DNA of 64,000 bases from contig JADQAV010000038.1 of NCBI GenBank assembly GCA_019775845.1, positions 292,812 through 356,811 of the forward strand, given 5' to 3'. This document shows positions 1 to 9,528 of the stretch, piece by piece. The stretch is from Myrmaecium sp. VS I D KN 1 (taxonomy: Eukaryota; Ascomycota; Dothideomycetes; Valsariales; Valsariaceae). The first letter of the stretch is position 1; each line of letters begins with the position of its first letter. A model generated the notes under the pieces. The model ran no database searches. It saw only the letters and a list, made by a program, of their open reading frames with translations, and was not told the origin of the DNA. Made by a program: the position numbers and the translations under genes.

Positions 1-1938
1 GAGGAAGCGCCTCAGGATTGAAGAGGCAAAATATAGAGGTAGGTAAATAAACGTCGTGGACCGACCGATTGACTGACCGACCGACCGTCCGACCGATCGT
101 CCGTCCGGCCCACATCCCGGATACAGGATCCAGCCGTGGCGGGGAGGTCGCGGTCACCTTCCTCGCCTCGTTGGCGCGTCAGGTACACACAGTTATAGTT
201 GTAGTACCTACAGTAGTATTCATCACAAACAAACAAACGGGATGAACGAACGAACGAATGAGCGATCGCTTCTCCAGTAGCTGCTTCCGTCCGTCCCTAT
301 AACCACCATCGTTATTCAAGATTTTTTGGGGGGAGAAACTGCTATGCTGCCGGACATTTTCGGCAAAGAGGGAGTGGAAGAAAGGGCTCCCTGCCGGCTA
401 TCAGCAGCAGCAGCCCAAAAAAGGAAGAAAAATTAGAAGAAAATAGAGACAAAGATCAGCACCCGCCAAGATCAAGGCCCAAGACCTCTGTTTTCCCGCT
501 CTTCCGCGCGGCTCGACCTAGGCAGATCCGTTCTGGATATCATCGATGTATCGTAGAAGCAGTGACATCCATCCATCCATGCACGCAATTGTAAATTCTA
601 GAACTTCATCCTCCCCTCCCGGTTCACATAGATGGGCGATCCTCCGCCATCGGATCGGAAAAATCCGAGAACAAGATCTTTGCTTCTGTAGCTTGCTCCC
701 CAGCCTTGCCTTGCCTTGCCTTGCCTTGCCTTGCCTTGCAATGGGGAGGAAATGGGAGGAGGCATATACGTACATTGGGCAGTAGTACAGTACCTTGAGT
801 ACCTAGATGTCGGAGTGCCCCTCCCCACTTTCCCAGCAGAAATACGACCGCAACTCCTATATCCTCTAAACCCGTGGATTTTGACGTTGAAGGAGGTGCG
901 ATACCATCTTACGGAGCCGACGGGAGAAGAGTATATATACAGGTGATATCATACATACAATACGGTGCCGAAGCGGAGGGTGCTCGCTCTCTCTCGACCA
1001 TACTCACAATATCAGTATGGCACGCAACGTCGCTCGCGGCTATACGGAAGACTCTCCTCTCTCCTACCCCTTTCCATCCTGCTCTGCGGCTTTTATGTAC
1101 AGCTGTAGGTACGGATACCGTTCCTTAAATACCGCAGTCTGGCGCCCGTCCCGTCCCCTTCCCGTACCGTCCCGCCAACCAAGGAACCTCTTAGGTTGTA
1201 TTGAGCTCCCGTCCTGTACGGTAGGTACGGCAAGGGCCCGCCGCAGGGCCCCAACCAACAACGATTGCGGCCCGGCCCAATAAGTCAACGAGGATTGTAT
1301 GTAAGGTAGTCGAGACGGGATGCCTGAGGTTGCCTATCTGAACGGGAAGGAATGTGTTTGATGCAGGTACGGGATGCGGGTGCCACCGCGCACGGCGTCG
1401 AGCCGGTGGGCATACATACATATGGTGTGACCGTGACACGGCGTCCGGTCGTGCATGAACTGCTGTTGGCGGATAGTGGCGGGCGGCGGCGCGAGCACAA
1501 ACACACGCATACACATATACAGACCCCAAATAAGGCCCCTCTCATTCACCCAACGCGGCGTGACGAAGTGACGCAAAGAACGGATGGAGACGGATGTTGG
1601 ATCCTCCAGGGCAAGTGAGTAACCCGGACGGTCATTGCATTGTGATACCTTAATACCTCACACCGTACGCCGATGTGATTTGCGAAAAGGGTTCTCGGAA
1701 GGAGACTACCCACAATGACAGACCATAAAAAGAAAAAGGAGAGAATTGAACAGAAAAAGAGAGAGAAAAGAAAGAAACGATACAGGAAAGATACGCGCCT
1801 GACTTCCGAGTGGTTGAGAAATCTTCCCACACACACAGCATGCCCTATGATCCATTGCACACGCGCCTCTGATAAAAAACAAGAAAACGAATATGGGGAT
1901 AACTGCTGTCCAAATAACGATCAAGTGGTATCATAAGC
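1..1938. other. Gene-poor left edge, simple repeats only
   Basis: I see no reading frame with a recognisable product. The stretch holds low-complexity DNA: GACC/GTCC-type runs near 57-113, AAAC and GAAC runs near 224-265, a CAG run near 400 and a CCTTG pentamer array at about 702-739. The right end is the 3' flank of the EXO1 gene on the minus strand. The short frames present look like chance frames in biased DNA. Confidence 0.6.
702..739. repeat. CCTTG pentanucleotide microsatellite
   Basis: About seven tandem copies of a 5-bp unit (CCTTG on the + strand) lie directly before an A/G-rich segment. It is a plain simple-sequence repeat outside any gene I can support. Confidence 0.9.
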
Positions 1939-4195
1939 TCAAGACGCACAATAGGCGAATCTCTTCAGGTCCAACATGGGACGCCGAGGAGTGACTTCGA
2001 TGGCGTCCTCATCCTCTTCGCCCTCGCTGTCGGGGACGAGCATGTCCTCGCTGCCCCGGACAGTCTCGTGCTGAGCCGTAGACTCGTCAAAAACCTCTCC
2101 GGTCTCGCTTGCAAGCACGACGACGGCTGCTTCCGCTTCCTTGAAAGCTGCATCGCCGATCTCAGGCAACTGAGGCTCTTCCGCGTCTTGGGCTTGCGAT
2201 GCGTCTTCAAACACCTCTGACGACCGTGTCTTCTCGTTTCGTGGGACTTCCAGAGAAGGCGTGGTTTTCTTCTCACGCGAGGGGGCCTCCGGAGTTTTGC
2301 TGGTAGGACAATAAGCGAATTTGGCGCTCAGTGTGCTGACATTGGCAATCAGGGTCTCGGCATCCTCATCAGGACTGCCGAATGAAGTGGCCGGTGTCAG
2401 AGTGCCGCGGGTGGACGTAGATCGTTGAGAGAAAACCTGAGTGGATGCGAGCGAGGACTGCACATAATCATCCTTGCTATCGCTCCCTTGACTAGTCTGC
2501 GATCCAGTGAAGACCAGAACCTTGTTCGCTTTCGATTGACTAAAACTCATGTCTGGAATCGCTGCCATGGCTTCCTCGATCGAATCGTCTGACCAGAGGT
2601 TGAAGTCAGGTTTTGCGCTCTTCTTTGGACGGACTGATGGACTGGGTTCTGGTCCTGTGCTTGCGAAGAAACGACTCTTCTGTGAATCAGGATCGACACC
2701 ACTATCCTCGGTGGTCTCAGAGCAAAGACGTTGCTTCTTGGCTGGGCGCGATGCCGAGCCTGATCTAGACCAGGAGTCGGATATCGTTCGCCGAGGAGGC
2801 GGTGCAGATGAGGGCACGGCGCTGATCAACGAAGCGGAACGACTGCGCGTTGGAGCAGGGCTTGCCGACCAGGAAGCAGGATTCCGATCCAGGGCTCGCC
2901 GCTGACTAGGAGACGGAGTGAAGCAGTTCGGATCGAGCTCCGCTAGAGGCGTTCGCCTCGCCGCAAAGAAAGATTCGATGGACATGTTTTTCTTCAACTC
3001 CGGTGTCGCTGCAACACTCTGTCTCCGACTCGGAGGGGCCATCGGCTTCATCGGCCGGGACGGCTTTTCCTTCAAAACAATCACCTCTTTGGTATGAGGA
3101 TGGAGGTGCCCACTTGCCACGCCTTGAGCAGTCTTTGGCTCGATATATTTTCCAATGTACGGTAAGGCCGCGGCATCGAACCCATCGGTTGGATCGGTAT
3201 GATGGACCAACTTCTTTGTAAGCGGACAGAAAACCCATTGGTAAAGGAACGTCCTCTCTGCTTGAATGAAATCTTCCAGATACGTGGCCGGGACTTTGTA
3301 CTGTCCATCGAACTGAATGACCCTAAGAAGCCGCTCGACAGTCTTATGTTTTCGCATCAGCCGATAGGCCGTTTTCAAACCCATCTTGTTGATACTGGGA
3401 AGGTAGTCGCAGCCGCTAAGGATAGCCATCCGCCTGAACTCAGCATCAGTCCAACCCACCAGACTGATCTCACGGCATGCAGTGAAGTCGTCTCGCCTGA
3501 TCATGATGCATTCCCCATACTGATCCAGCTTGGTGATCAAACACTGCGCGCCGAACACGAGCAAGTCTGAATCCTCGGAAAGAATGCCATGGATAAGACC
3601 CTTACGTTCCATATATGTAAGCTGCGCGTCAGCTTCGTAAGGGGCGACGACATATTTGACGTCTGCGCTTTTCAATGCTTCGATCAGCATACGTGCCATT
3701 TCCGGGGTCACATCGACGGCTTTCTGCAGTTCCGCGTGAGCCTGGGAAGCTTTTCCCATCCGCAACAATTCCAGGCCGGCTCTTCGACTCTCCTCTCGTG
3801 AGGACGCTCGCCGTTTCTCGGTGCCTGCTTTACTGGGTAGATAATCGCCATCGAATACGAGGTACGGAGTGATGCCGAAATGGATGAGCATGCGGACCCT
3901 GCTCATGGCGAAGTCGACGTATCTATGGTTTCGTTAGCATGATATGAAACATGAATAGCGTCCAGGAGACATACTTCGTAGTATGCCGGCCTTGAGCCAA
4001 GTCAATGGCGCAAGACACGGTCCCTCGATGAAGCCATCCATAGGCGTCCACACCGATTGTTTTGCCAGAGAATGCCTTGAGACTGCATGGTTTCTGTATG
4101 GACTTCAACAGGGGAAGGAGGCCTATAGTATCTCACGTTAGTGAGATCACCTCGCTCCTCAAGCGCCAGCGGGGAACAGCACCTGTGATACCCAT
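1939..4195 (-). CDS. EXO1: Exonuclease 1, XPG/Rad2-family 5'-3' DNA exonuclease
   Basis: Exons (minus strand): 4195-4183, 4122-3975 and 3922-1939, giving 714 aa. The first coding exon is only 13 nt and encodes MGITG, the universal Rad2/FEN start. The XPG-N domain covers roughly residues 1-98 and XPG-I roughly 138-220. Visible metal-binding acidic residues match the family: D30 (GVDAYGWLHR), D78 (FDGD), E150 and D152 (YEADAQ), D171 and D173 (SEDSD), then an H2TH region containing LSGCDYL. The C-terminal half is Ser/Pro-rich and probably disordered, as in other Exo1 proteins, where it carries mismatch-repair contacts. The family acts in nuclear mismatch repair and double-strand-break end resection. 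The gene is divergent from TMA16 across 422 bp. Introns of 52 and 60 nt have GT-AG borders, and the second junction uses GTATGT. Confidence 0.95.
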
Positions 4196-4617
4196 GTTGC
4201 CTGCGGCCGAAGGGCTTGACCCACGATCTGTGGGGACACGGGAGGAGGGGGGACAGGTTAGTAGAACATGGGATGGATCAGCTCTCGGGAGGCGAAGGTG
4301 AAATCCAATTCGAATGCCAGTTCTGCCGCAGTTGCGTTGCCGAGCCTGCCCCCGCGTCCGACGTTGTGCCTCGAGGTAAGAGAAGAGGTTCCGACGCGCC
4401 CAGACGCGAACCGCCGCCACGAAAGTGTGAAGGAAGGGACGGGAGCCACGGCTGGAACCGCCCCTCTTCCCTCCCGAAGATCAACCGGACAATCCCCAGC
4501 TATTATCTCCGGTGCTCGGGCGGGCTGCCAAAAAAAAGTTCCGTCGGCGAACGGGACGAGGGATTCCATCCGCTCGATCATCTGTTCGCAGCGGCGACAA
4601 CAGAACCGAACGCAAGC
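4196..4617. promoter_or_regulatory. Shared divergent promoter of EXO1 and TMA16
   Basis: This 422-bp stretch separates two start codons on opposite strands. Two ACGCG cores (4394-4398 and 4404-4408) sit one helical turn apart. ACGCG is the core of the MluI cell-cycle box bound by MBF in yeasts; its function here is inference. I see no clear TATA box. Confidence 0.5.
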
Positions 4618-5255
4618 ATGCCCAAGAGTTTGGCCAAGGTGCAGAAGCACATCACCAAGAAGAAGGGCAAGAATGCCTCCGCCCTGCACGCTAACAGTCG
4701 CGATTCCCAGCGGCTGCAGCGGGCGGCCGCCCGCGACGACCGGCTGAGCCGTCTGCTGTCCTCGAGGCAGAAGCAGAACATCCCATATCGTATGCCGCCC
4801 GCGGAGCACCTCCGACGCCCCCAATGAGTTGTCGCTCGCGCTGTTCTCTTCTAACATCTCTCCATGCAGTTCTCCGCCTCGACTACATCCAAAAAGCGGC
4901 CACGGACCGCCAGGACGCCAACAGCACTAACACCACCTACCAACTCCCCGAGATCCACGAGCTGATCCAGCAGTACCTGGCGCGGGACGACGAGGAGCTG
5001 GCGCGGCTGAAGGCGGAGCGGCGGCCGGGCCGGCCGCCCAGCAAGCGCGAGCAGGAGATCGAGCAGCGCAAGGCGGAGGAGGAGAAGGAGTACGTGTCCG
5101 GCTTCTGGCTGCCCGACCTCGAGGACGCGGCCAACGTGGTCATGCTCCGCGGCTGGGATGGGGAGTGGGTCAGCTTGAACACGCTCAACTTCGTCCGCAT
5201 CCAGAAGGGCGGCGCGAAGCATGTCTCGACGTTCCCGCCGAAGGGCCAGTCGTGA
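4618..5255 (+). CDS. TMA16: Translation machinery-associated protein 16
   Basis: Exons 4618-4789 and 4870-5255 give 185 aa, close to the yeast protein (about 178 aa). The start MPKSLAKVQKHITKKK is very basic, as in the family. The intron of 80 nt starts GTATGC and ends CAG, and splicing restores the frame into LLRLDYIQKA. The middle is charged and helical (EIHELIQQYLARDDEEL, then KREQEIEQRKAEEEKE), followed by the conserved GFWLPDL block and a C-terminal segment with W and V/L residues. Tma16 associates with pre-60S ribosomal particles in yeast; the role here is inferred from that. The gene is convergent with MAM33. Confidence 0.9.
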
Positions 5256-5649
5256 ACATCGTTGGGAGGTCCGCAGGGGGAGATCATGCGATGAAGACGG
5301 TCACCCCATGCTATTCAGAGTGCGGAGGACACATCAGTGGACTCGGATGTCTTTCAGATACCCCAGGAAGCAGAGTACAGGACATCATGCTGGTAATTTA
5401 GAAGGTCCACGAGGGCTTGATTTGGGCGGGGATTAATCTAAGGGGATTTTTCACTAGTTAGGCAAGAAGAAAAAGCTTGTGGACGACGTTATGATATCAT
5501 TAAAAAAGGAGACAGCCTGCGTTTGCATTGACCGGCCGACTAGGCTAAATTCTCCTGGAAATAATCTACATGGTTCCTTATGCCTCCTTTACGCCTTTTG
5601 AGAGATGAGCGGGTAATACATTGAGTGGAATGAAAATTCAGTGGAAGAT
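5256..5649. other. Convergent 3' flanks of TMA16 and MAM33
   Basis: The 394 bp between two stop codons are AT-richer than the adjacent coding sequence and hold no frame of note. This is presumably the shared 3' UTR and terminator space. Confidence 0.5.
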
Positions 5650-6767
5650 TTACTCAACAAACTTCTTAACGTCTAATTGAACATATTAGCGAGGTTCCTC
5701 CGAGGAAGCAGGAATGCTTGCACTTACTCTGAAGCCAGTTGAGGTACTCCCTCTGCTCCTTGTAGTCGATGAAGTTCGGGATGAAGGTGGCCAAAGCGGT
5801 GTTGATGCCGCGCTCCTCGACGTACCGGTAGAAGGTGTCGCGGAGGTCCTCATCCAGAGTTTGGAACTGAGCGCCCCGGTACAGCTGAGCAGCCTCGACC
5901 TGCTTTTCAGCGGTCTTGGCTTCCGCAAGGTCAAGGCTGGGGAACCAGGCGACCTCGGCAATTTCGAATTCGCCGGCGGAGGCGACCAGCTGGACCTCAA
6001 GCACACCCTTACCCTGCTTGGCAATGTTGACGGAAACGTTGACCGGGTAATCCTGCGAGCCCTCGTCCTCGAAGCCATCCTCGGCGAGTTCTGGCCTATC
6101 AGCGGGGGCGACATCGTCCTCGGGGGCCACGCGAATGTTACCATTTGGAGTACGGCCCTGGTTGATGGCTCCCTTGGTGTTGGCGCCGCCGGACTGGGAC
6201 GAATTGACGACATCGTCAACGTTGTCCTCTTCGTCAAAGAGCGCGGGGTCCTCATCGAGCTCCTCAGTCTGCTCGAAGTTGCGGATATCGGCGATGCTGA
6301 AGGTGACGGTAATGCTACAGATAGTCAGCATTCTGTTCCAATAGACCGTCTCACGGATCCGTACTTCTCCTCGTCGAACTTGCGGGTCAACTTGACCTCC
6401 TCCTTGCCAAGGGTCTCGTGCAGCTCGAAGCTGGTGTTGTCAAGATATTCCTGAACATCCTGGGGGTATTCGTCGGGCTGCTCCTGCTCGTAGGCAATCT
6501 CGCGACCCAGAGATGCGGCAAGCTGTTGGTCGGTTTCACCTGGGCGGTCATCAGTATCCAATTCCATTCGACAGCGCTGTGAGCCTTGGAATAGCACCTA
6601 CCTTGTCTGCGGGCAGAGATGGAAGAGAACGCGGCGGCAGGACGGACGAGGAAGTTTTGTCGGGAGGCGGAGAGAGCGGCGGCGCGGAGGGGAGAGCGGA
6701 CGGCCTTGGTGGAAAGGCGAGCAGTGCAGCGGGGCACAGCCCTGGCGAAAGTTCTCATGGACAGCAT
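5650..6767 (-). CDS. MAM33: Mitochondrial matrix acidic protein, Mam33/p32 family
   Basis: Exons (minus): 6767-6602, 6539-6365, 6314-5728 and 5672-5650 give 316 aa. The N-terminus (about 50 residues) is rich in Arg, Ser and Ala with no acidic residues, a typical mitochondrial presequence. The mature part starts at ETDQQLAASLGREI and shows the family blocks KLTRKFDEE, ITVTFSIADIRNF, an acidic linker (EELDEDPALFDEED), VNVSVNI and the C-terminal pattern ending WLQNVKKFVE. The last exon is only 23 nt, and without it the C-terminus would be wrong. Introns are 50-62 nt. In yeast and humans this trimeric matrix protein supports mitochondrial translation and respiration. Two in-frame ATGs exist (6767 and 6758); the first was chosen. 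It is divergent from CTP1, another mitochondrial gene. Confidence 0.92.
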
Positions 6768-7276
6768 TGCGAAGGGATCTTGTGGATGTGTGAGTGTGAA
6801 TTGAGTATAGACGTGGTGGGAGGTGCGAAAAAAAAGATACCGACGGTAAGGTGTAACTACAGAAAGAGAGAGGCCAAGCAGCTTGAAGCTCGGATGACGA
6901 AAAACTCACCCGCCGCGCCTGGGCCGTCACGTGAAAGGCGCCGGCGGTATCGACGTCGATCGACCCATCATCCATGGCGCCGGCGTCGGTGCGTGCGGGA
7001 GGTTTACCTGGTGGCTCATCGACAAATTATTTGGTGTTTCCCCCCCTCCACCTTCCTCACTCTCACGTCTGGCTGCTCTGAAGGCCGAGCGAGTAAGGTG
7101 CATTTTCCTTCAGGTTAAATCTCAACTCCAAACGCTACAATTCATTCCGCCCTCTCCTCGTAGTCTACAGCCTCCGCGTCACTCTCCTCCCCGCACCGTC
7201 GCCGTTGCTGCTCCGCGATCGCTCGCGACCCATCCAGCAACGCATCACGCGAACAGAGCGTCTTATAACTGCCAAC
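6768..7276. promoter_or_regulatory. Shared divergent promoter of two mitochondrial genes
   Basis: The 509 bp separate the start codons of MAM33 (-) and CTP1 (+). They contain the perfect palindrome TCACGTGA at 6927-6934, an E-box of the type bound by Cbf1-like bHLH factors, and two direct copies of GGCGCCGGCG shortly after it. Regulation of both genes through this box is inference. Confidence 0.5.
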
Positions 7277-8480
7277 ATGGCCACAACACAAGAGAAGAAG
7301 AAGCAGGTCAGTGGTCGCAGAGCCTGGCAGAGGCGTGAGACTAACTCGATGGATCAGCCGAGCCCTCTGCGCTCAGTCCTCGCAGGTGCTACGGCCGGTG
7401 CGGTCGAGATCGGTATGTGAATAATACGAAGCTTCTCATGGACTACACAATGACTGACCCGGTGTCTACAGCAATCACATATCCCGCCGAATGTAGCTTA
7501 GCCCTCTCACGCTGCCGAAGCCCCGTCTGACCGCCGCTCGCAGTTGCCAAAACCCGCACGCAGCTCAACCGCCGACTAGCGGAGGGCCAGAAGCTCCCGT
7601 GGCCTCGCTTTGGACCGGAGTGGTATGCAGGATGCACCACCCTGATAATAGGAAACTCCCTCAAGGCGGGAATCCGTAAGTCGTGCCTGCGTTCTACCGC
7701 GTTGCGGCTTCGCATCCTGGGGCTTCCCAGCTAACCTCCGTCGGCCGACACGTCCAGGCTTCGTCGCCTTCGACCAGTATAAGAACCTCCTCCGGGACGC
7801 CAACGGCAACATCTCCGGGCCGGCCAACGTGATCGCCGGCTTCGGCGCGGGCGTGACCGAGTCCCTCCTCGCCGTCACCCCGTTCGAGTCGATCAAGACG
7901 CAGCTGATCGACGACCGCAAGTCGGCCACGCCACGGATGCGCGGCTTCCTGCACGGCACGGCGGTGATCGCGCGCGAGCAGGGCATCCGGGGGTTCTTCA
8001 AGGGCTTCGTGCCCACCACGGCGCGCCAGGCGGCCAACTCGGCCGTCCGGTTCGGCAGCTACACGACGCTGAAGCAGCTCGCGCAGAGCTACGTGGCGCC
8101 GGGCGAGAAGCTCGGGGCCATCAGTACGTTCGGCATCGGCGGCATGGCCGGCGTCATCACCGTGTACGCGACGATGCCGCTGGACACGGTCAAGACGCGG
8201 ATGCAGAGCATCGACGCCCGCGGCCAGTACCGGAACAGCTTCAACTGCGCCGCTCGGATCTTCAAAGAGGAAGGACTGCTGACGTTCTGGTCGGGCGCAG
8301 TGCCGCGGTTGGCTCGGTTGATTTTGAGCGGTGGGATTGTCTTCACGATGTAAGTTCTTTCTTCCATCTTGCCCAGCGGGCTTCGAAGCAAAGCACGTGC
8401 TAACGACGGGACTCCCGAACAGGTACGAGAAGTCGATGGACTTGATGGACAAGATGGACCCGGAGGGCAAGTACATATGA
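7277..8480 (+). CDS. CTP1: Mitochondrial tricarboxylate (citrate) carrier, SLC25 family
   Basis: Six exons: 7277-7306, 7358-7412, 7472-7492, 7544-7675, 7758-8349 and 8423-8480, giving 295 aa, close to yeast Ctp1 (299 aa). Three carrier repeats are visible, each with the PX[DE]XX[KR] signature: PAEFAKTRTQ, PFESIKTQL and PLDTVKTRMQ. Each repeat has two membrane helices, as in all SLC25 proteins. The family exchanges citrate or isocitrate for malate across the inner mitochondrial membrane and so feeds cytosolic acetyl-CoA production. Exon 3 is only 21 nt, and the split between exons 2 and 4 reconstructs the first signature motif, which supports the model. The end FTMYEKSMDLMDK fits the family C-terminus. 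The gene is convergent with the Zn2Cys6 factor. Confidence 0.93.
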
Positions 8481-8951
8481 GCGCCATCGCCATTGCCGTG
8501 GCGACTTCCGCTGTTGGCAAAACGGGGGAAGCAAAGCACATCCCTCCCATCGAATCGAGTCGATCGGAGGACGCTCTTCCGCTCCTTTCTGCTCTTGCGT
8601 TTCCCGCGCGAGCGGCGACCGGGCCATCTGCGCGAGGCCCTTTGGGGAGGGGGAGTGGGAGGGGGAGGGTGAACGGGAAAAGGCGTGATGGAGGCGCGAC
8701 ATCCCACATCGAATGAAGGTCGAGCCGAAGGGAAAGGGGATGGGTCGGCCGCCCAAGGCAATATCAGAAGTACCTCTCAAGCACGTGCATGCGTGCTTGC
8801 ATGCATCATATTCGCATCCGCCATTTTTTTGACATCGATTTGTTTGTTGGATTATCTTCTCCAGCGTAGAGTACTTCTTCCGCATGCCCGCCTCCCAGAG
8901 GCATATGTATCTTTTCTTTCCTTAGTGATGAACCACAATTGATGTGCCGCA
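8481..8951. other. Convergent 3' flanks of CTP1 and the Zn2Cys6 factor
   Basis: The 471 bp hold no supported gene. They include a G-rich run near 8640-8680 and a small hairpin at 8778-8799 (8-bp stem CAAGCACG/CGTGCTTG, 6-nt loop). A frame on the minus strand continues from the upstream exon to 8852 if the last intron of the Zn2Cys6 gene is retained. Confidence 0.5.
8778..8799. terminator. Small perfect hairpin between convergent genes
   Basis: Arms 8778-8785 and 8792-8799 are exact reverse complements (8 bp) around a 6-nt loop TGCATG that is itself self-complementary. It lies between two convergent stop codons. A role in 3'-end formation is possible but unproven. Confidence 0.3.
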
Positions 8952-9497
8952 TCACCACACCCCTTGCATCCCATCATCACCCCGCTGCTGTTGTTGCTGT
9001 TGCTGTTGCGATGACTGCTGCTGCTGCGACGCCGCACTCGCACCAACACCCGCACCCATCGTCTCCGCCCCATCCATCCCCCCATACGTCCCAGACCCAA
9101 CCCCTCCAAAGCCAAACGGCGGAATCGTCGGGTCGATGGTGTGATGATGTAAGTCGGGAGGAAAAAGCTTGTCCCATTCATCCTGCATTTGGCAACATCA
9201 GTGAGCTGTAGCGAGCGGAAGCGAGCGGGAAAGAAAAACGAAGAGAGGGGAGGAAAGGGGGAATTGGAACGTACCCAATCAATATCCAACCGCATCTCCC
9301 CATTGCCGCCCAGACCGGGGAGCGCCGCCGGGCTGGCGGGACCACTGCTGCTACTATGGTAACCGCTAGCATGATGGTGGTTCTGCTGATGCGGAGAAAA
9401 ACCCGCAGACGGATGGGGAGGCAAGATCGTGGGCCCGTAAAACGGTGCGCCGGTGGCGAGACCCCAGCCACTGTTACCGCTGTTGCTGGTGGCATGG

Positions 9498-9528
<31 letters not shown>

